Positions 1 through 8,074 of a stretch of 64,000 nucleotides of DNA are shown one piece after another. The DNA is taken from contig NZ_JACMYD010000006.1 in assembly GCF_014267345.1 (NCBI RefSeq), forward strand, positions 62,001 to 126,000, read 5' to 3'. The DNA is from Corynebacterium sp. zg-331. GTDB taxonomy: Bacteria > Actinomycetota > Actinomycetes > Mycobacteriales > Mycobacteriaceae. The notes beneath the pieces were generated by a model. The model did no database searches, had not been told where the DNA came from, and saw only the letters and a program-made list of their open reading frames with translations. Each line of letters begins with the position of its first letter. Position 1 is the stretch's first letter. The translations under genes were made by a program, and so were the position numbers.

Positions 1-52
1 GCTTGCGGACGGAGCCGAGGCGGCGCGGGCCGCCCAGGAAGAAAGGGAGTAA
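1..52 (+). CDS. parA: ParA C-terminal tail (partial)
   Basis: An open frame enters from the left edge (codons from position 2) and ends in TAA at 50-52, giving the tail LADGAEAARAAQEERE. It lies 3 nt upstream of parB in the same direction, the place parA occupies in actinobacterial origin regions. ParA is the partitioning ATPase that works with ParB-parS. Only 16 residues are visible and none carries a family motif, so identity rests on context. Confidence 0.6.
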   Translation, partial: LADGAEAARAAQEERE

Positions 53-55
53 ACA

Positions 56-1132
56 GTGTCTTCGCAGGAAACCCGCAAGGGTGGTCTGGGCCGCGGCCTC
101 GGCGCCCTGATCCCCCAGGGACCGTCCAAGCCCCGGCTCTCCGATTCCGCCGCGGACGCCATCATCGGAACCGGGTCGACCCGCCGCTCCGGGCGCACCG
201 CCCCGGGGACGACGGGAGGCGAAGGCGCGGATGTTTCACGTGAAACATCGACGCGTCCGGGGATTCCCCCCCTGATCGCGCAGGCGGGACGGCGGGAGTC
301 CACCGCCGTCGCGTCAAGCACCGGATTCGGTGCCTCGTACCGGGAGATTCCCATCGGGGAAATCATGCCAAACGAGAGGCAGCCCCGGCAGGTCTTTGAG
401 GAGGAGGCCCTGGAGGAACTCGTGCACTCCATTAAGGAGTTTGGGCTTCTTCAGCCCATCGTGGTGCGCCGCGCTGCCGATGACAGCGGCTACGAGATCA
501 TCATGGGCGAGCGCCGCTGGCGCGCCGCGAGCAAGGCGGGCCTGGGGGTCATCCCGGCCATTGTGCGCGAGACCGATGACGGCGACATGCTGCGCGACGC
601 CCTGCTGGAAAACATTCACCGGGTACAGCTCAATCCCCTAGAGGAAGGGGCCGCCTACAAGCAGCTCTTGGAGGAATTCGGGGTCACCCAGGAACAGCTG
701 GCCCAACGCCTCGGACGCAGCCGCCCCACGATCACCAACACCATCCGCCTGCTCTCCCTGCCGCTGAGCGTGCAGTCGAAGGTGGCCGCCGGGGTACTCT
801 CGGCGGGCCACGCGCGTGCTCTCATGGGGTTGAAGACGGGTGAGGAGGATCAGGCTCGTATGGCCGAGAGGATCGTGACCGAGGGGCTTTCCGTGCGCGC
901 CACGGAGGAGGCGGTGACCCTGCTCAACAACGGGCACGCACCGGCCCCTAAGCCCAAACGCACTCCCCTCCCCCAGCCGGAGCACTTCGCCCGCACCGCG
1001 GAGCGCCTGGGCGATCGTTGGGACACCAAGGTGACGGTCACCATGGGTAAACGCAAGGGAAAGATGGTGGTGGAATTCGGCGATCAGGAGGATTTTGATC
1101 GGATTCTGGCCCTCATCGAGGGGCGCGGTTAA
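56..1132 (+). CDS. parB: Chromosome partitioning protein ParB
   Basis: 358-aa ParB/Spo0J-type CTPase that loads at parS sites and segregates the origin with ParA. The first ~95 residues are variable. Then comes the ParB/sulfiredoxin-like nucleotide domain (about residues 96-195) with the hallmark boxes GERRWRA and ENIHR. The HTH domain that reads parS follows (about 195-265; [13 protein letters not shown]), then a C-terminal dimerisation region. The GTG start lies 3 nt after the parA stop with AAAGGGAG upstream, so the two are probably cotranscribed. The coding region itself carries a perfect parS site (232-247), read as DVSRET in this frame. A bidirectional terminator separates it from convergent cwlM. 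Confidence 0.97.
   Translation: MSSQETRKGGLGRGLGALIPQGPSKPRLSDSAADAIIGTGSTRRSGRTAPGTTGGEGADVSRETSTRPGIPPLIAQAGRRESTAVASSTGFGASYREIPIGEIMPNERQPRQVFEEEALEELVHSIKEFGLLQPIVVRRAADDSGYEIIMGERRWRAASKAGLGVIPAIVRETDDGDMLRDALLENIHRVQLNPLEEGAAYKQLLEEFGVTQEQLAQRLGRSRPTITNTIRLLSLPLSVQSKVAAGVLSAGHARALMGLKTGEEDQARMAERIVTEGLSVRATEEAVTLLNNGHAPAPKPKRTPLPQPEHFARTAERLGDRWDTKVTVTMGKRKGKMVVEFGDQEDFDRILALIEGRG
232..247. other. parS site inside parB (perfect 16-mer)
   Basis: Perfect palindrome TGTTTCACGTGAAACA, identical to the bacterial parS consensus; the symmetry extends two more bases on each side. It lies in the variable N-terminal part of parB. ParB should nucleate here and spread. Confidence 0.95.
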
Positions 1133-1151
1133 CCCCTAGGGATCGAGCCCA

Positions 1152-1189
1152 AAAAAAGGGGTGTGTTCGGCCGAACACACCCCTTTTTT
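1152..1189. terminator. Bidirectional terminator between parB and cwlM
   Basis: A perfect inverted repeat of about 19 nt per arm (A-run, GGGGTGTGTTCGG, mirror image, T-run). The stem is bordered by A6/T6, so it can terminate both convergent transcripts, parB from the left and the sigM-trxBA-cwlM group from the right. Confidence 0.93.
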
Positions 1190-1195
1190 GTGTGC

Positions 1196-2389
1196 CTAGA
1201 AGGCGCCCTGCTCCGCCTCCAGTAGCTCGGCAAAGCGGTACGTGCCGGTGGGCTGGTTATCGTCCTCCAGCAGATAAAGGCGCTTGACGGCCACCACGAT
1301 GGCCTCCGCGATGGCGTCCCGGTTGCTGGGATTGGTCATCACGGCTATATCGTCGGGGTTACTGAGGTATCCCGCCACGACCTCCACGGTGGGGGCCTTG
1401 GTGAAGCGCAGGATCTCCCAGGTGCGGCCGTGGTTCCCGCAGTTTTGCAGCGCCGTGCGGGCCACGATCTCGCGCTGGATAAACCCGGAGAGGGTCTCCC
1501 CCGTCAGCGAGCTGGAACCCACCTCGGAACCGAAGTAGAAGGTGGCCACCCCGGAGGCCTTCTCGTTGGGGTAGCTATCGCATTGCAGGGAAATCACGAT
1601 GTCCGCGCCGAAGGCGTTGGCCATATCCGCGCGATCCTTGGTGGAGGGATTATCCATGCGGGGCCGAGAGAGGATGGTCTCCATGCCGATGGCGTGCATC
1701 CGATCCTGGATGCGGGTGGATAGATCCCAGAGGATCTCCTCCTCGGTGATCTGCCCGTAGCGCCCCTGCACCACCTGTCCGGTGCTCTTGCCGCCCAGGG
1801 CCGGGTCGATCACCACGCGCTTGCCCGCGAGATGCGGGCCGGCCTGGCGCATGTCCTCGCGCTCGCGGATCGCCTGGGCCGAGCCGCCGCGAATGCGCCG
1901 CCCGAGCAGGTTGAGGGAGCGGATGGTGTCCGGGCCGCACGTACCGTCCGGGTCGAGTCCGCCGTTGATCTGGTAGCTCAGTAGGGCGTGATGAGTGTCC
2001 GTGCCAAAGTGCCCGTCCAGGCGGCTGGAATAAAAGCCCAGCTCCTGAAGGTGCTCCTGGAGCTGCACCACGTCGTCGCCCACCAGGGGATTGTCCTCCT
2101 GGTAGGCCAGGGGCCGGGCGCCGAGAGTGTAGGTGGCTCCGCGCATCTCGCGCAGGGTGGTCTCGTCGATCGCTCCGGTGGGTACGATGCCCCTGGACTG
2201 TTGAAAGGCCTTGATGACCTCGGCCAAGGGGGCGTCGAAATAGGTGTCGGCGTCGCTGAATTGCTGGGAATCGCCCGTGGTGGGGCGAACGTCTCCCGCG
2301 TAGCTCTGAAGCAGGCCGAGGCGCGCGAGGGTGACGCGAGCCTCCGCGACGCGCGGGCTGCGATCACCGACCCGGAGTACGTCCGCCAC
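1196..2389 (-). CDS. cwlM: CwlM-like degenerate N-acetylmuramoyl-L-alanine amidase
   Basis: 397 aa. Two N-terminal peptidoglycan-binding-1-type repeats (about residues 5-75 and 95-165) precede an Amidase_3 fold (about 190-380). The zinc-ligand positions normally seen as DPGHGG and SLHxN read DPALGG and SLQCD here, so both histidines are replaced; the glutamate in the PTVEVVAGYLSNP segment is kept. This argues for a non-catalytic regulator, as reported for mycobacterial CwlM, which stimulates MurA when phosphorylated by PknB. I chose the GTG at 2389 (VADVLRVGDRSP) because AAGGAAGG lies 6 nt upstream; the longer ATG reading at 2425 has no such signal. Last gene of the trxB-trxA-cwlM run. Confidence 0.88.
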   Translation of the reverse strand: MADVLRVGDRSPRVAEARVTLARLGLLQSYAGDVRPTTGDSQQFSDADTYFDAPLAEVIKAFQQSRGIVPTGAIDETTLREMRGATYTLGARPLAYQEDNPLVGDDVVQLQEHLQELGFYSSRLDGHFGTDTHHALLSYQINGGLDPDGTCGPDTIRSLNLLGRRIRGGSAQAIREREDMRQAGPHLAGKRVVIDPALGGKSTGQVVQGRYGQITEEEILWDLSTRIQDRMHAIGMETILSRPRMDNPSTKDRADMANAFGADIVISLQCDSYPNEKASGVATFYFGSEVGSSSLTGETLSGFIQREIVARTALQNCGNHGRTWEILRFTKAPTVEVVAGYLSNPDDIAVMTNPSNRDAIAEAIVVAVKRLYLLEDDNQPTGTYRFAELLEAEQGAF

Positions 2390-2437
2390 GTGAGTCCTTC
2401 CTTGAAGTAGATATGTACAACTCAACCAGACTAGCAG

Positions 2438-2761
2438 CTAGAGCACGGAATCGAGTTGTGCCGCGATATCCGCCTTGGGTCGGGCGCCGACGATCTGACC
2501 CACCTTCTTGCCGTTCTTAAAGAGCAGCATGGAGGGGATGGACATGATCTGGAACATGGCCCCGAGGGAGCGCTCGGCATCCACATCGACCTTGATGATC
2601 TTGAGGCGATCCCCGTATTCCTCCGCGAGCTCCTCCAGCACCGGGGTGAGCTTGGTGCAGGGGCCGCACCACTGGGCCCAGAAATCCACCAGGACGGGCA
2701 CCTCGGATTCGATGACGGTGGACCGGAAGGACTCCTCGGTCACGCTGACGAGACTAGACAT
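2438..2761 (-). CDS. trxA: Thioredoxin
   Basis: 107-aa cytoplasmic disulfide reductase. Classic fold with the active site WCGPC at residues 31-35 and the cis-proline segment (MSIPSMLLF) at about 73-81. Length is standard. It follows trxB by 41 nt and is reduced by that enzyme with NADPH. Mycobacterial genomes have the same trxB-trxC-cwlM order. The start ATG at 2761 is preceded by AAGGAG in the trxB-trxA gap. Confidence 0.96.
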   Translation of the reverse strand: MSSLVSVTEESFRSTVIESEVPVLVDFWAQWCGPCTKLTPVLEELAEEYGDRLKIIKVDVDAERSLGAMFQIMSIPSMLLFKNGKKVGQIVGARPKADIAAQLDSVL

Positions 2762-2802
2762 AGGGGTACTCTCCTTCTTGAAAAGGCCGCGTTATTCCTA
2801 GT

Positions 2803-3744
2803 CTAAACCAAGGACTCGGCCAGGTAATTCTGCGCGTCCAGGGCGGCGCGGCACCCGGAACCGGCCGCGGTAATGGCCTGCTGATAGTGGTCGTCCACGA
2901 GGTCCCCGGCGGCGAACACGCCCGGGACGGAGGTGCGGGTGGAGGGCTCGTGGGTGGCCACGTAGCCGCCCTCCTTGAGCTCCAACTGACCCTCCAGGAA
3001 TCCCGAGCGCGGATCGTGCCCGATGGCCACGAACATCGCGGTAACCGCCAGCTCGGAGGCCTCCCCGGTGACGGTATCGCGCAGCACCAGGCCGGAGACC
3101 TTCCCCTCGGCGTCCTGCACCCGCTCCACCACCTTGTTGGTGAGGAACTCGATCTTCTCGTTGGAGCGGGCGCGCTCCACCATGATCGGCGAGGCCCGGA
3201 ACTCCTCGCGGCGATGCACCACCGTGACCTTATCGGCAAACTTCGTGAGGAAGGTGGCCTCCTCCATCGCGGAATCCCCGCCGCCGATCACCGCGATCTC
3301 GTGGCCCTTGAAGAAGAAACCGTCGCAGGTGGCGCAGGTGGATACGCCGCGCCCCATCAACTGCTGCTCGCCCTCCACCCCCAAGAGGCGCGGCGCGGCG
3401 CCCGTGGCCACGATGACGGCGCGGGCCAGATACTCCTCCTCGCCCACGAACAGGCGCTTGACCTCCCCCTCGAGCTCCACCCGATCCACTATCTCCATGC
3501 GCAGGTCGGCGCCGAAGCGCTCCGCCTGGGTGCGCATCTGCTCCATGAGCTCCGGGCCCATGACGCCCTGCGGGAAGCCGGGGTAGTTTTCCACCTCGGT
3601 GGTCTGCATGAGGGAGCCGCCGTACTCGTAACCCTCGAAAACCAGGGGCTTGAGTTCCGCCCGGGCCGCGTACAGGGCCGCGGTGTACCCGGCGGGGCCG
3701 GAGCCGATGATGGCCAGATCGTGGATCGTATCGTTGCTCGCCAT
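2803..3744 (-). CDS. trxB: Thioredoxin reductase (NADPH)
   Basis: 313-aa low-molecular-weight thioredoxin reductase that passes NADPH electrons through FAD and a redox cysteine pair to TrxA. FAD motif GSGPAG at residues 14-19, active site CATC at 137-140, NADPH motif GGGDSA in the second Rossmann unit, and a C-terminal FAD-contact segment ([10 protein letters not shown]). The frame is open far upstream, but the ATG at 3744 ([10 protein letters not shown]) has AGGAAGG 9 nt before it and matches family length. Encoded between sigM and trxA; in corynebacteria SigM is known to control thioredoxin genes under disulfide stress. Confidence 0.96.
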   Translation of the reverse strand: MASNDTIHDLAIIGSGPAGYTAALYAARAELKPLVFEGYEYGGSLMQTTEVENYPGFPQGVMGPELMEQMRTQAERFGADLRMEIVDRVELEGEVKRLFVGEEEYLARAVIVATGAAPRLLGVEGEQQLMGRGVSTCATCDGFFFKGHEIAVIGGGDSAMEEATFLTKFADKVTVVHRREEFRASPIMVERARSNEKIEFLTNKVVERVQDAEGKVSGLVLRDTVTGEASELAVTAMFVAIGHDPRSGFLEGQLELKEGGYVATHEPSTRTSVPGVFAAGDLVDDHYQQAITAAGSGCRAALDAQNYLAESLV

Positions 3745-3836
3745 AGTTCGTTGCCTTCCTGCAAGGAGCCTTGTCTGCCGTGCCCAAGTGTATCGCGGGG
3801 CACCCCTCATGGCCCTCAACGGGAACCGGCGCCTTG

Positions 3837-4394
3837 TCATTCCACCATCAGCTTGCGCAGCGTCGCCTTGGCCCGGGCGCGGCGCGACTTGATGGTGCCG
3901 GGCCGCACCCCCGCCATCTCGGCCGCGCGGGCGACGCTGTAGCCCGCGGCGTCGATGAGCACCAGCGCGGCGGCCTGATCCGGGTGGACGCGGTCGAGCG
4001 CGGCCCGGAGAACCAGGTGGGTGTCGATGGCGCTGAGCGGTTCGTAGGCCAGGCGAACGTCCGCGTCGCGGGGCGTGCGGTCGTCGTCGAGCGCCGGAAC
4101 TTCGCGCAGGCGGCGGTGGTGGGCGAAGTCGTAGCCGGAGTTGGCCACCAGCCGGTACAGCCACGTGCCGAGGGTGCACTCCCGGCGGAATGTGTGCAGG
4201 TTCTGCGAGGCGCGCAGCAGGGCCTCCTGCAGGATGTCGTGGGCGTCGTGCTCGTTGCGGCCGTAGCGGCGGGCCACCCGCAGCAGGCGGGCGCCGTGGC
4301 GGGCCACGATCTCCGCGAAGGCGGCGGCCTCCCCTGCCAGGTACTCCCCCACGAGCTGGCTATCGGACAGATGATGATGGCGCGTGAGTGTCAC
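3837..4394 (-). CDS. sigM: ECF sigma factor SigM
   Basis: 185-aa ECF sigma-70. Region 2 (about residues 20-90; [14 protein letters not shown], then [13 protein letters not shown] for -10 recognition) and region 4 (about 125-180; [25 protein letters not shown], the -35 reading HTH) are both complete. Start chosen at GTG 4394 (VTLTRHHH), 5 nt after GAGGGGG; the frame extends further but gives an unconserved Arg-rich leader. Known role in the genus: thiol-oxidative stress response including trxB and trxC. The adjacent anti-sigma gene present in mycobacteria (rsmA) is absent: only 92 nt separate sigM from trxB. Confidence 0.9.
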   Translation of the reverse strand: MTLTRHHHLSDSQLVGEYLAGEAAAFAEIVARHGARLLRVARRYGRNEHDAHDILQEALLRASQNLHTFRRECTLGTWLYRLVANSGYDFAHHRRLREVPALDDDRTPRDADVRLAYEPLSAIDTHLVLRAALDRVHPDQAAALVLIDAAGYSVARAAEMAGVRPGTIKSRRARAKATLRKLMVE

Positions 4395-4455
4395 GGCTTT
4401 TCCCCCTCGATAGATGTGCGGCCCCTCCCCCGAGGAGCCCTCCCACCCATTACAG

Positions 4456-4485
4456 CGCGCCCCGCCTCCTGCCGGGGCGCGTTTT
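4456..4485. other. GC-rich stem-loop between murJ and sigM
   Basis: Inverted repeat with 9-bp GC arms (4456-4464 and 4473-4481) and an 8-nt loop just after the murJ stop. Four T follow on the plus strand only, the wrong side for the leftward genes. It may stabilise the murJ 3' end or attenuate read-through into sigM. Confidence 0.5.
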
Positions 4486-4488
4486 CTC

Positions 4489-7400
4489 CTACTGTGTTGG
4501 GCGGGTACCCCCGATGGCGCTCGGCGCCGCCGCGCCACCGGCCCTGGTTCCCCACACCTCGATGGTGGACACGCTCACCGTGCACGTCTCCGGGGAGACC
4601 GCGTCGAACCACACCACCAGCGCCTGCGTGGGCTCCGGGGTGGGGGTCAGGGCGATGGTGGTTTCCCCCGCGTCCAGGGTGGCCTCCCCCACCCTCGGCA
4701 CCGTGCTCAGATCCAGTTCCTCCTGCAGCCGGGCGGAGTTGAGTCCGCTGGGCACCGCGTAGACCGCCGCGTGGCTGCCGGGGGCGGGCGTGAGCACCTC
4801 CAACCGGGAGACCTGAACCGGGTTTTGCAATCGCACCAGCAGCCCCACCCCCGGCTTGTTCCGGAAGCCCTCGGGGTATTCCTCGGACTCCCACGTCGTG
4901 GACGGGTTGCCGTCGGCCGCGTAGGTGGCGTTCTCCGGGTGATCGGCCCGATCCCGCTCGCCGGTTCCCGTGGCCTCCCACACGTTGATGGCGCTGAGCG
5001 GTTGCATCTGCGGCGGGGCGGCTGCCTCGCTGCTGTGCACGGAGCCCGGATTAACCGGGGAGGAGTCGTTCTGCTTGCCGACGATCGCCGCGATATAGGT
5101 GGCCACCACCGCCGCGGCGATCACGGCCGTGAACACCACGAGGCCCAGCCCGGCGGTGCCGCCGCGCGTCATTGACTTCGCGCCGAAACCGGGTCGCTCC
5201 TCCACCTGGGGGGTGGCCTCCGCGGTAACGCTCAGGGGCTCCGCCCGGCGGCGGGCCTGCGCGGCGGGGGAATCGGCCTCGTCCCCGGCCAGGCCCACTC
5301 GGCGCAGCTCCTGGCTGAGCGCGCGCAACTCCTCGGCGCCGGTCGCCTCGCCCGCGGCCGCCGCCTCCACCCTCGTCTTGACGTCCCGCACGTCCTCCGG
5401 GGCGTCCCGATCCACCAGCAGATTCAGCGCCCAGGCGATCGCGTCGAGATCCTGGGCCGTGGCGGCGGTGGAGAGCACCGCTGGGAAGGCCAGCACCGCC
5501 GTGCCGGAGGTGGTGACGCGGATGCGAGCCCAGTTATCCAGGCCCAGCGGCGTGTGCACGGACTCGGCCGCCGCGGCGGCGTCCGCCAGCGGGGCCAGCG
5601 CGTAGGCCGCCGCCCGGGGATGCACCCGCTCGGAGCGGGACAGCTCCTTGAGCGAGGTTCCCTCCACCCAATCGGCCACCACCAGGCAGCCCGAGCGATA
5701 GGCGGAGACGTCGATATTCGGGGCGATCGCCGGGTGATGCAGCCCCGCCAGGGCGCGCGTGCGCCGGGTGACCTCCGAGGCGGCGCTGGCCGCGGCCGCC
5801 GGGCTGGCCGGTGCCATCGGAGACGTGCCGCTGGTATCCACGAAAATCAGCGCCACGAGCCGGCCGGTGGCCTGCTCCTTGGCCTGCCAGAACCGAGCCC
5901 CCGTCACCGAGCCGTGATCCACCAGGAGGCGGAAGCGGCCGTCAGAGACCGGCGCGCCCGGCACCAGGCGCGGACCGCGCACCACGCCCGCGGACATCGG
6001 CGGGGGCACCGGGGAGGCGTTGAACGTGTCCGAGCCGATGAATTGCGAGGACAACTCCTGCTGGGTGGGGGCCTCGACCCGGATCTGGCGATCCGGATCC
6101 GTGCGAATGAGGCGATTAAGACCCGGGATCCGCTGGGCCACCGCGCCCAGGTTCTGCACCTCCGGCAGCCGGGAGAAGGACAACACCACGCCCGTGACCA
6201 CCAGGAACACCACTCCGATCATGCACAGGCGCCCCAGGATCCACAGGGAACCCAGGGTTTCCGCGCCGACCAGGCGCCCCAGCAGGACGCTCGCCCCCGC
6301 CGCGACCGCCGTGCCCACGATCGACGCCCCGAGGGCCCACGCCGAGGTGCGCATGATCGTGCCACATCCCAGGGAACCCAGCTTGCGGCGCAGCAGCATC
6401 GCGCCGATGACCGCGCCGGCCACGAAGCCGAAGCCGTTGGCCGTGCCCAGAAGCACCACGACCCGATCCGTGGAGGATGCCACCAGGGGCGCCAGGAAGG
6501 AAAGAACCACCTTGGTGACCGTGATGCCCGCGATGATGAACGTGGGCGTCCAGGCCTCCTCCCGGGCGTAGAACACGCGCAGGTGCAGCAGCACGAGCGC
6601 ATACGGGATCAGGGTGAAGGCGGAGAAGCTCAGCGTGAGACCCAGGATGGTGGCCGACTCCGGATCGAAATGGCCGTAGTGGAACAGGCCGAAGGAGATG
6701 TCCCGGCCAAAGAGGGTGAAGAACACCACGATGGGGATCAGGGCGATAAAGGTGAGCTTGGTGGCCAGGGTGAGGTCGTCGACCACCCCGCGGTCATCGC
6801 CCTCGGCGGCCTTGCGGGACAACCGTGGCATGATCGCCGTGAGAAGGGTGACGCCGATGATGCCGTAGGGAACCTGAAGCAGCAACCAGTGGTTCTGATA
6901 GATCAGGGGGGCGGCGTCGCTGGCCTTGGAGGCGATGCGGATGGTGAGTGTGAACCCTATCTGGGAGATGGCCACGTAGACGACGATGGCCAGCGCCATG
7001 CCGCCGAATTCCTTGAGGCGGGAATCGATGCCCCACAACGGGCGCAGATCCACCCCCGCCCTGCGCAGGGCCGGCAGCATGATGAGCAGCTGCACCACCA
7101 CGCCCAGGGTGGTGCCCAGGCCGAGCAGTAAGACGTGCGGGTCGAAGGGGCCCGAGGGGGCCGAGGCGGACAATCGCCCCGGCACGAACTGATAGATCAG
7201 GAGCACCGCGATGCTGATGACGTTATTGGCCACCGGGGCCCACGCACCCGGACGGAATATTCCCTTGGTGTTGAGCACCGCCATGAACAGGGAAAAGAGG
7301 CCGTAGAAGAAAATCTGCGGCAGGAGCCAATAGGCGAAGGAGGAGGACTGGGTGATATTGACCTCCCCGTCCTGCCGGAGCATGGCCCTGGTCAGCAGCG

Positions 7401-8067
7401 GCGCCGCCGCCACGGCTGCCAGCGTGATCACCGTGAGCAGGCTCAAGGCCAGGGTGAAGAGGCGCCGGATGAAGGCCGCCCCGCGATCCGGATCCTCCTT
7501 TTCCGCCCGCACCAGCACCGGCACCACCAGCGAGGTGAGCACCGCGCCCAGCACGATCTCCGTGATGAGGTTGGGCAGCGTGTTGGCCGTGTTGAAGGCG
7601 GAACCCACCGCCGTACCCACCGTGGAGCCGATGAGCACGGTGCGCAGGAAGCCGGTGATGCGAGAGATGAGGGTGGCCACCGCCATCGAGCCGGTGGAGC
7701 GCACCACATCGCCGTTGCTGGCCCGCGTGCCCTCCGCCTCCCCCGGCGGGGATTGCTCGGCGGCGGGCCGTTCGAGGGTGCCCGTGGCCCCCGGCGCGGC
7801 GCCGGCGTCGAGGGCCCGCCCGGGGGCGTGGCGCAGATCGGAGCGATCGACCTCGCCCTGCGGGGTGGCCCGGGGTTTCCGTTTCACCTCGGGCACCGGG
7901 GCGGGCGGCGTGGGGGACACGATCCGCGAGCGCAGGCCTCGCCGGCCCGGCTCGCTCCCGCGACCCGATTGCCTCAATTGCGGATCTGTGGCGTTCACGA
8001 GTGACCATTGTTGTGGCTGAAACGCACGAAAGGAAACCGACGCGGCCCCGCGCGCCGCGAATGTCAC
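4489..8067 (-). CDS. murJ: MurJ lipid II flippase fused to a pseudokinase and extracellular domain
   Basis: 1192 aa. A disordered basic N-terminus (about 1-125) precedes a 14-TM MurJ/MviN module (about 130-650) that flips lipid II. A protein-kinase-like domain follows (about 690-910) but lacks the VAIK lysine (VALIFV) and a recognisable HRD loop, so it is a pseudokinase. Then a single TM (about 970-995) and an extracytoplasmic discoidin-like domain (YAADGNPSTTWES). This is the layout of M. tuberculosis MviN (Rv3910), whose phosphorylated pseudokinase binds FhaA. Start uncertain: GTG 8067 lies 7 nt after the upstream stop; GTG 7998 (VNATDPQ) is an alternative. Neither has a good ribosome site, so translational coupling is likely. 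Confidence 0.95.
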   Translation of the reverse strand: MTFAARGAASVSFRAFQPQQWSLVNATDPQLRQSGRGSEPGRRGLRSRIVSPTPPAPVPEVKRKPRATPQGEVDRSDLRHAPGRALDAGAAPGATGTLERPAAEQSPPGEAEGTRASNGDVVRSTGSMAVATLISRITGFLRTVLIGSTVGTAVGSAFNTANTLPNLITEIVLGAVLTSLVVPVLVRAEKEDPDRGAAFIRRLFTLALSLLTVITLAAVAAAPLLTRAMLRQDGEVNITQSSSFAYWLLPQIFFYGLFSLFMAVLNTKGIFRPGAWAPVANNVISIAVLLIYQFVPGRLSASAPSGPFDPHVLLLGLGTTLGVVVQLLIMLPALRRAGVDLRPLWGIDSRLKEFGGMALAIVVYVAISQIGFTLTIRIASKASDAAPLIYQNHWLLLQVPYGIIGVTLLTAIMPRLSRKAAEGDDRGVVDDLTLATKLTFIALIPIVVFFTLFGRDISFGLFHYGHFDPESATILGLTLSFSAFTLIPYALVLLHLRVFYAREEAWTPTFIIAGITVTKVVLSFLAPLVASSTDRVVVLLGTANGFGFVAGAVIGAMLLRRKLGSLGCGTIMRTSAWALGASIVGTAVAAGASVLLGRLVGAETLGSLWILGRLCMIGVVFLVVTGVVLSFSRLPEVQNLGAVAQRIPGLNRLIRTDPDRQIRVEAPTQQELSSQFIGSDTFNASPVPPPMSAGVVRGPRLVPGAPVSDGRFRLLVDHGSVTGARFWQAKEQATGRLVALIFVDTSGTSPMAPASPAAAASAASEVTRRTRALAGLHHPAIAPNIDVSAYRSGCLVVADWVEGTSLKELSRSERVHPRAAAYALAPLADAAAAAESVHTPLGLDNWARIRVTTSGTAVLAFPAVLSTAATAQDLDAIAWALNLLVDRDAPEDVRDVKTRVEAAAAGEATGAEELRALSQELRRVGLAGDEADSPAAQARRRAEPLSVTAEATPQVEERPGFGAKSMTRGGTAGLGLVVFTAVIAAAVVATYIAAIVGKQNDSSPVNPGSVHSSEAAAPPQMQPLSAINVWEATGTGERDRADHPENATYAADGNPSTTWESEEYPEGFRNKPGVGLLVRLQNPVQVSRLEVLTPAPGSHAAVYAVPSGLNSARLQEELDLSTVPRVGEATLDAGETTIALTPTPEPTQALVVWFDAVSPETCTVSVSTIEVWGTRAGGAAAPSAIGGTRPTQ

Positions 8068-8074
8068 CGAATCT

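Noticed and set aside
3745..3836. A SigM-type promoter or anti-sigma gene between sigM and trxB
   Set aside because: A GGGAAC-like hexamer occurs only on the wrong strand and the gap is too short for a gene.
2887..3942. Plus-strand 351-codon frame opposite trxB, and similar long antisense frames elsewhere
   Set aside because: High GC removes stop codons on both strands. These frames have no motifs, odd His/Gly/Arg composition and lie exactly opposite well-identified genes.
2803..4179. Long N-terminal extension of trxB into sigM
   Set aside because: Arg/Pro-rich shadow translation of sigM; the ATG at 3744 has a Shine-Dalgarno and gives normal thioredoxin reductase length.
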